A stretch of DNA of 64,000 nt. Source: Myxococcales bacterium 68-20. GTDB lineage: Bacteria; Myxococcota_A; Polyangia; Polyangiales; Polyangiaceae. The notes under the pieces are model-generated. The model was not told the origin of the DNA. It saw nothing but the letters and a program-made list of their open reading frames with translations, and did no database searches. The DNA lies in the NCBI GenBank assembly GCA_001899635.1, contig MKVQ01000006.1, positions 155,835 through 219,834 on the forward strand, in the 5' to 3' direction. The position numbers were made by a program, and so were the translations under genes. Position 1 is the first letter of the stretch. Every line of letters starts with the position of its first letter. This document shows, in pieces, positions 45,668 through 53,813 of this stretch.

Positions 45668-45702
45668 GACAGAACGTTCGCCCTCCGGGTGAGCGTTCTG
45701 TC
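45668..45702. other. Long stem-loop between sigma and MarR-like genes
   Basis: GACAGAACG (45668-45676) and CGTTCTGTC (45694-45702) pair perfectly; the inner bases TTCGCCC and GGGTGAG extend the stem with G-T pairs. It could be a terminator for the upstream sigma-factor gene. Confidence 0.45.
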
Positions 45703-45914
45703 GGTGTGGAGCAATGAGGGGCAACTGGCGAGGAACGGCGGGGCTTCTGTTGAGATGAGAGGCGACGTGGCGCGCCCCGTCTTGGGCGCCGGCGATGGCG
45801 AGCGACGAACGCCGAGCGCGCAGTAGACGCGGTGCGCGCGACGAAACGCGCCGGGCTGCGAGGGACGCCTCGTCGTCGTATGGCTAGACGCGTGGCGAGA
45901 CGTGCAGTGTTTGG

Positions 45915-46478
45915 TCAGGCGGCTTCGTGGAGCTGCGACGCGAGGAGCTTGCGGCCGCGGTGGAGGCGGCTCATCACCGTGCCGACGGGGACGCCGAGCT
46001 CGGTCGCGGCTTCGCGGTAGGTCAGCTCGTCGAGGTCGACGAGCTTGAGGACGGAGCGGAACGTCTCGGGGAGCGCGTCGAGCGTCACCTGCGTCCTCGT
46101 CGTGAGGGACACCGATGCGTCGGGCGCCGTGAAGCGCTCCGGCATCGTCCACGCGCACGGATCGGCGGCGAGGGCGCGGAGGGCATTCCGGTCACGACGG
46201 GAACGGCGGTAGCGCGTGATGAAGACGCTGAAGAGGATCTGGTAGACCCACGCGCGGAGGTTCGTGCCGCGCTCGTACTGCTTCGCGAACTTGAGCGCCC
46301 GCTCGACCGTGTCCTGCACGACGTCGTCGGCCGTCGTGGGGTCGCCGCACAGACGATACGCACGACCGCGCAGCTCGGGGACGAGCTCCACGAGACCGCG
46401 CTCGAGGCTCCTCTGGTCGTGGGCGACGAGCGTGCGGGGGGAGCGGGCGGGGGCGGTAGCGGCGGTGGTGGTCGGCAT
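45915..46478 (-). CDS. ECF-type RNA polymerase sigma factor
   Basis: 187 residues from ATG 46478 with AGAGGG nine bases upstream. Region 2: LRGRAYRLCGDPTTADDVVQ then DTVERALKFAKQYERGTNLR and AWVYQILFSVFITRYRRSRR. Region 4: ALPETFRSVLKLVDLDELTY then REAATELGVPVGTVMSRLHR GRKLL, with the helix-turn-helix at about residues 150-175. The short linker and lack of region 3 fit the ECF group. The neighbouring genes give no anti-sigma factor. The repeats upstream occupy its promoter region. Confidence 0.92.
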   Translation of the reverse strand: MPTTTAATAPARSPRTLVAHDQRSLERGLVELVPELRGRAYRLCGDPTTADDVVQDTVERALKFAKQYERGTNLRAWVYQILFSVFITRYRRSRRDRNALRALAADPCAWTMPERFTAPDASVSLTTRTQVTLDALPETFRSVLKLVDLDELTYREAATELGVPVGTVMSRLHRGRKLLASQLHEAA

Positions 46479-46639
46479 CGGTGTCCCTCTGGAGCACGAC
46501 CATCGCAACGGTGGTGCCACACCGGGATCCGCTGAAATCACTCACGAATTCCTCCACCCCGGGACAAACGTGTGTCCGACGAGCCATTCGCGCGTGGCAC
46601 CGACCACGCACCCGGGCCCGGGCCCGGCCGGCGACAGAC

Positions 46640-46723
46640 TCACGCGTCAGCGAGCAGGGCTGCGAGCACGCAGCCGTGCGCGGCACCGAACACGCTGCCG
46701 AGCGCGGGCGGCGACAGACTCAC
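46640..46723 (-). other. 27-codon open frame in repeat copy 1
   Basis: From GTG 46723: VSLSPPALGSVFGAAHGCVL then AALLADA and stop. The stop of the preceding frame shares GTGA with this start. No ribosome site is seen. Expression is speculative. Confidence 0.2.
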
Positions 46724-46803
46724 GCGTCAACGAGCAGGGCTGCGAACACGCAGCCGAGCGTGGCACCGAACACGCTGCCGAGCGCGGCCAGCGACAGTGT
46801 CAC
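46720..46803 (-). other. 27-codon hydrophobic open frame in repeat copy 2
   Basis: From GTG 46803: VTLSLAALGSVFGATLGCVF then AALLVDA and stop. The peptide is a potential transmembrane helix and ends like the nnr product (VLAALLADA). It overlaps the next frame by GTGA. No ribosome site is seen. Confidence 0.25.
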
Positions 46804-46822
46804 GCGTTGGTTGGCGACAGAC

Positions 46823-48385
46823 TCACGCGTCAGCGAGGAGGGCCGCTAGCACGGCCGGCAGACCATCGGCGATCTCGCCTGCGAGGAGGCCTCGATCTCC
46901 GTGCTCCTTCTGCCAGGCTCGCCCGGATACGCCGTGAAGGAAGGCGCCGCACCACGCCGCCTCGAACGGAGGGAGCGAGCACGCAAGCGCCCCGACGAGA
47001 CCTGAGAGGACGTCGCCTGATCCGGCGGTGGCGAGCGCGGGGCTGCCCGAGCCGGTCACGACGACGCGCCCATCGGGCGATGCCACCACCGTATACGCGC
47101 CCTTGAGCAGGACGACCGCGCCTGCACGCTTCGCCGCCTCGCTCGCCGAGGCGAAGCGATCGGCCTCGACCTCGGCGGCCGTGCGACCGAGGAGGCGACC
47201 GAGCTCTCCGGAATGCGGCGTGAGCACTACACGCCCACCAGCGACGGTGAAGTCCTCCGGTGAGCCCGCGTGCATCGAGAAGGAGTCGGCGTCGGCGACG
47301 ATCGCTCCACCGAACGACGTGAGGATCCGCTGCGAGACGGCACGCGCCGCGTCGCCCGTGCCGAAGCCAGGCCCGATCACGACCGCGCGCTTGTGAGCGA
47401 GGAGGTCGTCGATCGAGGACTCGAGGGCCTCGCGATCGGTCTCCGTCGTCAATCGCGCGACCATCACTTCGGGAATGCGTGCCTCGAGCGTGGTCGCCGC
47501 GTCGGGCCACGTGACGATCGTCGCGGCGCCTGCGCCTCCGCGGAGCGCGCCCCTCGCCGAGAGGAGCGCAGCGCCGACCTTGCCCGCCGAGCCCGCGACG
47601 ATCGCAACGTGACCGGCGCGGTACTTGTGCGTATCGATCGGCCGATCGTGGATCACCGCGCGGACGTCGCTCGCTTCGACGAGCTCGGCGCTTCGCTCCG
47701 CGACGAGCGCAGGCGGCACGCCGATGTCGACGACGTGCACCGGGCCCGACATGGCTGCGCCGTGCCCCGTGACGTGACCGAGCTTCAGATGAGCGAACGA
47801 GACCGTGAGGTCGGCCTCGATGCACGTGCCGAGCGATACGCCGGTGTCGGCGTGGAGCCCGGATGGGACGTCGAGCGCAGCTAGCCCTGCATGTCGCCCG
47901 ACGAGGCGCGCCTCGTTCATCTGCCGAACGACACTCGCGAGCGGCTCGACGATCGGGCGATCGAGCCCCGTGCCGAAAAGCGCGTCGACGACGACGTCCG
48001 CACCAGCGAGGGCATCGCCGAGGTCATGGAGCGACTGGCCGAGTGGAACGCTGGCGATCTTGCCGCCGATGCCGGCGAACGCGTCGTGATTGGCGCGGCA
48101 GTCGGGGGTTGCCTTCGAGAGATCGCCGGCCAGCCATGCCTCGACCTGCGCGCCGCGCGCGAGCAGGTGCCGGGCGACGACGAAGCCGTCGCCGCCATTG
48201 TTGCCGGCGCCGCACACGACCACGATCCGGCGACCTGCCGCGCGTCCGCCGAGCAGCTCGCGCTCGATGACGTCGGCAGCGCCACGCCCCGCGTTCTCCA
48301 TGAGCACGATGCTCGGGACGCGGCTCGTCTGGATCGCATGCGCGTCGAACGCGCGCATCTGCGTGCGCGAGAGCACCGGGATCAT
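46823..48385 (-). CDS. nnr: Bifunctional NAD(P)HX epimerase/dehydratase
   Basis: 520-residue repair enzyme that epimerises and dehydrates damaged NAD(P)H hydrates. Residues 1-215 are the epimerase (YjeF_N) domain: PSIVLMENAGRGAADVIERE, VVCGAGNNGGDGFVVARHLL and VDALFGTGLDRPIVEPL. Residues about 225-515 are the ADP-dependent dehydratase (YjeF_C) domain: HVAIVAGSAGKVGAALLSAR, GPGFGTGDAARAVSQRILTS, VVLTPHSGELGRLLGRTAAE and ALATAGSGDVLSGLVGALAC. ATG 48385 is four bases past the acpS stop on the same strand, so nnr, acpS and pdxJ form one operon. The C-terminal codons and stop are duplicated downstream. Confidence 0.95.
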   Translation of the reverse strand: MIPVLSRTQMRAFDAHAIQTSRVPSIVLMENAGRGAADVIERELLGGRAAGRRIVVVCGAGNNGGDGFVVARHLLARGAQVEAWLAGDLSKATPDCRANHDAFAGIGGKIASVPLGQSLHDLGDALAGADVVVDALFGTGLDRPIVEPLASVVRQMNEARLVGRHAGLAALDVPSGLHADTGVSLGTCIEADLTVSFAHLKLGHVTGHGAAMSGPVHVVDIGVPPALVAERSAELVEASDVRAVIHDRPIDTHKYRAGHVAIVAGSAGKVGAALLSARGALRGGAGAATIVTWPDAATTLEARIPEVMVARLTTETDREALESSIDDLLAHKRAVVIGPGFGTGDAARAVSQRILTSFGGAIVADADSFSMHAGSPEDFTVAGGRVVLTPHSGELGRLLGRTAAEVEADRFASASEAAKRAGAVVLLKGAYTVVASPDGRVVVTGSGSPALATAGSGDVLSGLVGALACSLPPFEAAWCGAFLHGVSGRAWQKEHGDRGLLAGEIADGLPAVLAALLADA

Positions 48386-48389
48386 CGGG

Positions 48390-48800
48390 TCAGCCCTCCC
48401 CTTCGCTCCGTGCGCCGGTCGCGACCGACTTGGCGCGCTCGAGGACCACGACCGCCACCGCAATGCCGGCGTCGTGCGTGATGCTGACGTGCCACGTGTC
48501 GGCGCCGAAGCGCTCGACCGTCGTGATCGCATTCCCGGAGAGCTCCAGCACGGGCCGCCCGCTCGCGGCCCTTCGCACCTGCACCTCGTGCCAGCCGACG
48601 CCACGCGCGCCGTCGAGCGCCTTCGCGAAGGCCTCCTTCACCGCGAAGCGGCCTGCAAGGGCGGTCGCCTGATCACGGCCCGTGAGGTCGGCGCGCTCCG
48701 CTGGGCTACAGATTCGTGCGAAGAATCGATCACCGTGCCGCTCGAGCGCGCGGCGCATCCGGTCGATGGAACAAACGTCGATGCCGAGCCCGACGATCAT
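48390..48800 (-). CDS. acpS: Holo-[acyl-carrier-protein] synthase
   Basis: 136-residue enzyme that attaches 4'-phosphopantetheine to acyl carrier protein. Motifs: MIVGLGIDVCSIDRMRRALE (Mg-binding Asp in GIDV), LAGRFAVKEAFAKALDG (catalytic K-E) and HVSITHDAGIAVAVVVLERA. A GGGGGA ribosome site lies about ten bases upstream. The ATG overlaps the pdxJ stop (ATGA at 48800-48797) and nnr begins five bases after the acpS stop. It has a Ser/Glu-rich tail of a dozen residues. Confidence 0.95.
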   Translation of the reverse strand: MIVGLGIDVCSIDRMRRALERHGDRFFARICSPAERADLTGRDQATALAGRFAVKEAFAKALDGARGVGWHEVQVRRAASGRPVLELSGNAITTVERFGADTWHVSITHDAGIAVAVVVLERAKSVATGARSEGEG

Positions 48801-49564
48801 GGTGTTGGTCTCCCCCTTTCGATCGCCGCCAGCATCGCCTTCACGGCGCCAGCAAGCGACATGAAGACGGCGTCGGCGATGACCGCATGTCCGATGTTCA
48901 GCTCGACGATCTCCGGGATCCGTACGAGCGCACCGACGTTGCGCGTCGTCAACCCGTGACCGGCTGCGACCTCGAGCCCGAGCTCGTGGGCCTGCTTCGC
49001 CGCGGCAGCAAGCCGGGCGTACTCGCCCTCGGCGACGTCGGGCAGGGGCCGGGTGAGGTCGTGCGACGACGGACGACCGAAGCCGAACGCGTGTGCGTAT
49101 TCGCCCGTGTGGAGCTCGATCTGCTCGACGCCGAGCGCGCGGGAGGCCTCGACCTGAGCGGGGTCGGGCGCGATGAAGAGGCTGACCTTGATCTCCGCCT
49201 CCTGGAGCGCGGCGATGTGCTTGGCGAGCGACTCGCGCTGACCGACGACATCGAGCCCGCCCTCCGTCGTCCGCTCCTCGCGGCGCTCGGGCACGAGCGT
49301 CACGACGTCGGGGCGTGTCGCGACGGCGATCCCGATCATCTCGTCGGTCGCGGCACACTCGAGATTGAACGTGGCGCGAAGCGTCGCTCGAAGGCGCTCG
49401 ACGTCTTCATCGCGGATGTGCCGGCGATCCTCGCGCAGGTGCGCCGTGATGCCGTGTGCACCGGCATCGAGGCAGACACGGGCCGCCTCGATCGGATCCG
49501 GATACGGCGTTCCGCGCGCGTTTCGGAGCGTGGCCACATGGTCGATGTTGATGTGAAGGCGCAT
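48797..49564 (-). CDS. pdxJ: Pyridoxine 5'-phosphate synthase
   Basis: 255-residue TIM-barrel enzyme that condenses 1-deoxy-D-xylulose 5-phosphate with 3-amino-2-oxopropyl phosphate to form PNP in DXP-dependent B6 synthesis. Motifs: MRLHINIDHVATLRNARGTP (start, N-H-V), CLDAGAHGITAHLREDRRHI, DVVTLVPERREERTTEGGLD and LGVEQIELHTGEYAHAF, all standard. ATG 49564 (MRLHIN) is the family start; ten extra N-terminal codons are dropped. pdxJ-acpS is a classical pair. Confidence 0.96.
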   Translation of the reverse strand: MRLHINIDHVATLRNARGTPYPDPIEAARVCLDAGAHGITAHLREDRRHIRDEDVERLRATLRATFNLECAATDEMIGIAVATRPDVVTLVPERREERTTEGGLDVVGQRESLAKHIAALQEAEIKVSLFIAPDPAQVEASRALGVEQIELHTGEYAHAFGFGRPSSHDLTRPLPDVAEGEYARLAAAAKQAHELGLEVAAGHGLTTRNVGALVRIPEIVELNIGHAVIADAVFMSLAGAVKAMLAAIERGRPTP

Positions 49565-49662
49565 CTCGCGGCGCACGCTACCACAGCGCTGCAAGGGAGG
49601 CCGACAGGGCCGATTCGCCCGTACGCGGGCGCAACGTTTTCGCGTCCGCCGTGGAAAACGGC

Positions 49663-49696
49663 GAAGCCCGCGGACCGGTGGACGGTGGCGGGCTTC
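49663..49696 (-). terminator. Inverted repeat after the S41 protease gene
   Basis: GAAGCCCGC and GCGGGCTTC flank 16 bases, just past the protease stop (49718) in the direction of transcription, followed by GCCGTTTTCC. A weak T-tract makes termination plausible. Confidence 0.35.
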
Positions 49697-49717
49697 GGCG
49701 CGTCGGCAGGCGTTCGG

Positions 49718-52700
49718 TCAGTCGTCGGCGCCGCCGCCACCCTCGAGATCCTCTTCGCCCTTCGGCGACGCGAGGATCTCGCCGTTCGGACCGTCACGGC
49801 GGATGATGAGCGTCTTGCGACCGATCGTGTCGACGTTCTCACGCGCCACGACCGTGATGACGTTCACGCCCGGCCGAAGCGGGACGGGAGCTTCGATCGT
49901 CATCCGCTTCGGATCCGCGCCGTTGCGGTTCGAGCGGTAGAAGACCTTGCGGTTGCCCACGAAGACGTAGCCGTCGAGGATCTTGTCCGGGTCGGTGGCC
50001 GTGCCCTTGATGAGGATCTTGTCCTCCCTCACCGAGAGCGCGACCGGCTGGACCTCGATCGACGGCGGGAACCGTCGCATCGTCTCCTCGAAGGCAACGG
50101 CCCCGGACGGCGCGCCGCCCGCCTCGAGCTCGGCGGTCTTCACGAAGCCGAAGCGGGCGTCGCCGAGCGCCACCTTCGTCAGGTCTCCCGTCGTCGCGAG
50201 AACGTTGACCGCGGTCCCGGCGCCGAGGCGGCCGAACGTGCGGGCGCCGGGCTCCGGCGACTCGAGAAGCGTGGCGCCGCCTGCACGGGCCTTCATCGTG
50301 CCGCTGGCGGGCGTGAGCGTGGTCGGAACCGCGATCGGCATCCGGACCTTCTCGACGACGTTCTCGCGGAGGTCGCGGTCGGCGATCGAGAGCTCCACCT
50401 TCGCCTCCGGATCGGCGAGCGCCGACTCGACGTCGAAGCTGAACGTCAGCTTCTTCACCTCGCCGGGCTGCATGTTCGAGATGTCGAAGCGGCCCTCGTG
50501 GAGGAGGAGGCCGTCGCCCGAGAGGTTCCGCAGGTTCGCCTGCGTCTCGAAGCTCTTGCCCTTGCCGACGTTCTTCACCGACACGTACATCGTGAGGTGC
50601 TCGCCCTTCTGCACCTTGCCGTCGCCGTTGCCCTTTCGCGCATCGGCGATCTGGTAGCTGTAGGCGAAGATCGGGCGCTCGAGCGCCTTCAGACCGACGC
50701 GGAGCGTCTGCTCCGCCGGCGCGCGCCCGCGGGACTCGTCGAACTTCACCGAGATGCCGTCCTGACGTGAGAGCGTGTCCTTCGGGAGGCGGCAGACACG
50801 CGGCGCGTCCTTCGGGAGCGGCGCGGTAGAGCCGGGCTTGCGGCCCTCGACCTCGCACCAGCCGAGCGGGATCGACGCCGTCTTCGTCTTGCCCGGCTCG
50901 AGCTTGCCGATGACGAGCTCCTTGTTGTCGTAGAGGCCGTTATCGCTCTTCGTCACCGCGGCGAGGCGGTGGAGCGTGACGGTGCCCTTGTTGGTGACGC
51001 TGACCTTGAGGTTCATCGAGTCACCGGCCGTAACCTCGTTGCCGGGCTTGTCCGTCTCGAGCTTCACCTCGACGTTCGGCGGCGGAGCGCCGGGGGCGGC
51101 CTGCTGGACGTCGGCCGGAGCGTCGCTCCAGTCGATGCCGAGCTGCTGGAGATCCGCCGACACCTTCTGGAGCTCGGTGCGGCGCGCGTCGTCGATGATC
51201 TGTTTGGCGGCGCGCACCTGCTCGAGGCGCTTGCCGTGCGGGACCCTCGCGACGATGTCGCGGCCGAACTTGACCGGGAAGTCCTTGTTCGGGAAGTCGG
51301 GGCCGAGCACCTCGTCGGGATCGCCGCCGCGCTCGCGAAGCTCGCGGCGGAGAGACTCGGGGAGGTTGTAGCGGACGATCTCCTGCGGCTTCTGCCCCTC
51401 GCGGATGCGCGAGTTCGAGAGGCTGCGCGACAGATCGCGCTCCTTGATCATCCCGGTGTCGACCGTGAGATCCATCTCCTGATTGTCCGCCGTCATCGGA
51501 TCGAGCTCGATGTCGGGCGTGACGCCGGTGCCCTGGATCGAGATGTCGCCCGGCATCGTGAGGTACTGGGCGATCGTGAGCTTGAGGGCGGCACGGTCGG
51601 GCAGCTCGGTGAAGACGAGCTGGACGGAGCCCTTACCGAACGACGTCTCGCCGATGATGATCGCGCGGTCGTGGTTCTTCAGCGCGCCGGCGACGATCTC
51701 GCTCGCGCTGGCGCTGGAGCCGTTGATGAGCAGCGCGATCGGGTAGTTCGGCTCGGTGCCTTCCGGATGCGCGACCTTCTCCTCGCGATCCTCGCCCGCG
51801 CCGGGATTGCCGACGGTCGCGACGATCGGACCGCCGACGAGGAACTTGTCGGCGACGCGCGCGGCCTGCTCGAGGAGACCGCCGGGGTTGCCGCGGAGGT
51901 CGAGCACGAGGCCCTTGAGCTCGCCGTTGCCCTTCAGCTTCTGGAGCGCCTCGTCGAGGTCCTTCGAGGTGTTCGCCTGGAACTGCTTGATGCGGACGTA
52001 GCCGATGCCGTCGCCGAGCGACTTCGACTCGACGCTCTGGACCTTGATCACCTCACGCGTGAGCTCGAACGGCTTCGCCTGCTGCCAGCCGTCGGGGCCG
52101 TCGCGACGGATCCAGACGGTGACCTTCGTGCCGGGCGCCCCGCGCAGGTGCTGCACGGCCTCGTTGAGGCCCATGTTGAGCGTCGACTCGCCGCCGATCT
52201 TGGTGATGCGGTCGTACTTCTTCACGCCGGCGCGGAAGGCGGGCGTACCCGGCATCGGGTTGATGACGGTGAGCTGCTGATCGCGGATCGAGATGACGAT
52301 CCCGAGACCGCCGAACTGGCCGCTCGTGGAGAGGTTCATCTCCTTGTAGGCCTCGGGCGAGAGCAGCACGCTGTGCGGGTCGAGCGTGTGGAGCATGCCG
52401 TTGCAGGCGGCGTATTCGACCTCGCGGAGATCGACCTCGGTCCCCTTCAGGTTCTCCTGCACGAAGTCGAAGATCTCGCGGAGGCGCGCGGAGACGTCCC
52501 AGAGGCCGAGGACGTTGTCGACGCGAAACTCGCGCTCCTGCGTATCGACGCGGACCTTGACGGTCGGCGACGGCTCCTCGTGGATGACGATGATCTGCGC
52601 GACGTCGCGCTGCACGTAGTTGAGCGAGGACATCAGCATGTCCTTCGGCTTCACGCGCTTCGGGTCGACGTACTTGTCGCGAACGTTCTTCAGAACCTCA

Positions 52701-52885
52701 TTCACGACCTTGAGCTGCCGGAGGTCGTAGTTCGACGGCCCGTGCTTCGGATCCGCAGTGCTCGCGACCGCAGGAGCGAGCCCCTCCCAGAGGCCGCCGC
52801 CGTGAAGGTTCATCGCGAGCCAGCTGGCAATTCCGAAGGCGACGAAGAGCGCGAGGAACTTGAGCGCGCGCGGAAGGAGACGCAT
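49718..52885 (-). CDS. Large S41-family C-terminal processing protease
   Basis: 1055 residues starting MRLLPRALKFLALFVAFGIA, a membrane anchor or signal helix. Residues about 45-180 are the S41 N-terminal region (VRDKYVDPKRVKPKDMLMSS). A PDZ domain follows at about 185-265 (GGLGIVISIRDQQLTVINPM, AGVKKYDRITKIGGESTLN). The protease core is at 290-470: ALLINGSSASASEIVAGALK near residue 393 carries the catalytic Ser and AIIIGETSFGKGSVQ the catalytic Lys. Canonical Ctp proteases stop near 450 residues; the remaining 580 here hold CARDB/APHP-like sandwiches (LHRLAAVTKSDNGLYDNKEL) and an SH3-like domain (ATLLESPEPGARTFGRLGAG). It probably matures envelope proteins or lipoproteins. Confidence 0.9.
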   Translation of the reverse strand: MRLLPRALKFLALFVAFGIASWLAMNLHGGGLWEGLAPAVASTADPKHGPSNYDLRQLKVVNEVLKNVRDKYVDPKRVKPKDMLMSSLNYVQRDVAQIIVIHEEPSPTVKVRVDTQEREFRVDNVLGLWDVSARLREIFDFVQENLKGTEVDLREVEYAACNGMLHTLDPHSVLLSPEAYKEMNLSTSGQFGGLGIVISIRDQQLTVINPMPGTPAFRAGVKKYDRITKIGGESTLNMGLNEAVQHLRGAPGTKVTVWIRRDGPDGWQQAKPFELTREVIKVQSVESKSLGDGIGYVRIKQFQANTSKDLDEALQKLKGNGELKGLVLDLRGNPGGLLEQAARVADKFLVGGPIVATVGNPGAGEDREEKVAHPEGTEPNYPIALLINGSSASASEIVAGALKNHDRAIIIGETSFGKGSVQLVFTELPDRAALKLTIAQYLTMPGDISIQGTGVTPDIELDPMTADNQEMDLTVDTGMIKERDLSRSLSNSRIREGQKPQEIVRYNLPESLRRELRERGGDPDEVLGPDFPNKDFPVKFGRDIVARVPHGKRLEQVRAAKQIIDDARRTELQKVSADLQQLGIDWSDAPADVQQAAPGAPPPNVEVKLETDKPGNEVTAGDSMNLKVSVTNKGTVTLHRLAAVTKSDNGLYDNKELVIGKLEPGKTKTASIPLGWCEVEGRKPGSTAPLPKDAPRVCRLPKDTLSRQDGISVKFDESRGRAPAEQTLRVGLKALERPIFAYSYQIADARKGNGDGKVQKGEHLTMYVSVKNVGKGKSFETQANLRNLSGDGLLLHEGRFDISNMQPGEVKKLTFSFDVESALADPEAKVELSIADRDLRENVVEKVRMPIAVPTTLTPASGTMKARAGGATLLESPEPGARTFGRLGAGTAVNVLATTGDLTKVALGDARFGFVKTAELEAGGAPSGAVAFEETMRRFPPSIEVQPVALSVREDKILIKGTATDPDKILDGYVFVGNRKVFYRSNRNGADPKRMTIEAPVPLRPGVNVITVVARENVDTIGRKTLIIRRDGPNGEILASPKGEEDLEGGGGADD

Positions 52886-53013
52886 TGGTTCGAGTATAGA
52901 CGCGCGAGACGCCCCGTGGGCCTCCGCACACGACGAAATGATGACGAAAAATGGCGGCGAGATCGGGCCGCGACTCCGAGCGCCCGACTCAGCCTTTTTT
53001 CGATGGGGCCGCG

Positions 53014-53754
53014 TCAGCCCTTGCGGATGACGGCGACATAGAACCCGCCGAGGTTCGCGGCGGGCGTGTCGCAGAGAAACCGCTCGGCAGCGCGGAGCAT
53101 TCCCGCGAGGCCTGGAACCGTCATCGCGAGCGCCGCAGGGGTGACGATGCGGATGCCGCGCGCCGTCTCGATGCGGGTCCCGGGGGGCAGGATCTTCGGC
53201 AGGACCCGCGGGGAGTCGAACCGCGTGTAGACCGCGCTCTCACGGGTGGTGTCGCTGATCTTGCCGGCAGGCCCGAGCCGCTTGGCGAGGCCGCGAAAGC
53301 TCCACGGATTGTAGAACTCGGCGAGGATCACCCCGCCCGGCCGGGTCACCCGCGCCATCTCGGAGAGCGCTCGGCCGATGTCCGGGACGTGCGCCAGCAC
53401 CTTGAACGAGCAGGTGACGTCGAAGCTCGCGTCCGGGAACGGCAGAGCGGTCACGCTCCCTTCCTGCACCTCGAGGCCGCGGGAGCGTGCGAGCTCCAGC
53501 ATCCCGGGCGACAGGTCGATCCCGACGGCGCGACGAGCGTGCTCCTGGATGCGCTCGAGGATGAGCCCCGTGCCGCAACCGCACTCGAGCACGTCCTTTC
53601 CGGCCCCATAGCGGGCGCACAGCTCGACCTCGAGGTCGTCCACCAGCGCGTGATAGCCGTCCTTGCTGTTGGGACGGCGATGCCGCTCGTAGCTCTTGCT
53701 GAACTCGTCGTAGTAGGCGCGAGTCTCGTCGAGACCGCCGCGGTCCGGTGTCAT
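53014..53754 (-). CDS. Class I SAM-dependent methyltransferase
   Basis: 246 residues from ATG 53754. Motif I is VLECGCGTGLILERIQEHAR near residues 55-75; the acidic end of strand 2 is AVGIDLSPGMLELARSRGLE. Then ALPFPDASFDVTCSFKVLAH and RALSEMARVTRPGGVILAEF, the UbiE/BioC-like pattern. A C-terminal cap (GPAGKISDTTRESAVYTRFD; RGIRIVTPAALAMTVPGLAG) is specific to it. The substrate is unknown; ubiE is not implied. Spacing of 59 bp to the kinase-receiver gene upstream suggests a shared transcript. Confidence 0.85.
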   Translation of the reverse strand: MTPDRGGLDETRAYYDEFSKSYERHRRPNSKDGYHALVDDLEVELCARYGAGKDVLECGCGTGLILERIQEHARRAVGIDLSPGMLELARSRGLEVQEGSVTALPFPDASFDVTCSFKVLAHVPDIGRALSEMARVTRPGGVILAEFYNPWSFRGLAKRLGPAGKISDTTRESAVYTRFDSPRVLPKILPPGTRIETARGIRIVTPAALAMTVPGLAGMLRAAERFLCDTPAANLGGFYVAVIRKG

Positions 53755-53813
53755 GCGGCGCCCGATCTAGCACTACGCTGGACCGTGCGCGACTGCACTC
53801 GACGTGCACGAGC

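Larger units (their letters stand above)
45436..45914. other. 479-bp intergenic region with two strong palindromes
   Basis: No gene is seen between the ECF sigma gene and the MarR-like gene, both on the minus strand. Local composition is noticeably more AT-rich near 45530-45590. Two long inverted repeats are listed separately. Confidence 0.5.
46479..46822. other. 344-bp intergenic region filled with repeats
   Basis: Between nnr and the sigma-factor gene. It is almost wholly occupied by the 80-bp repeat array. No conventional gene is seen, though the repeats carry two very short hydrophobic open frames. Confidence 0.5.
46591..46850 (-). repeat. 80-bp tandem repeat array copying the nnr 3' end
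   Basis: Full copies lie at 46631-46710 and 46711-46790, about six differences in 80, a partial copy precedes them (from 46591) and short copies follow at 46791 and 46814. Every copy has GCGACAGACTCACGCGTCA (or close), which in nnr encodes the end of the protein and the stop. Each full copy also contains GCTGCG-N4-CGCAGC. Confidence 0.8.
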
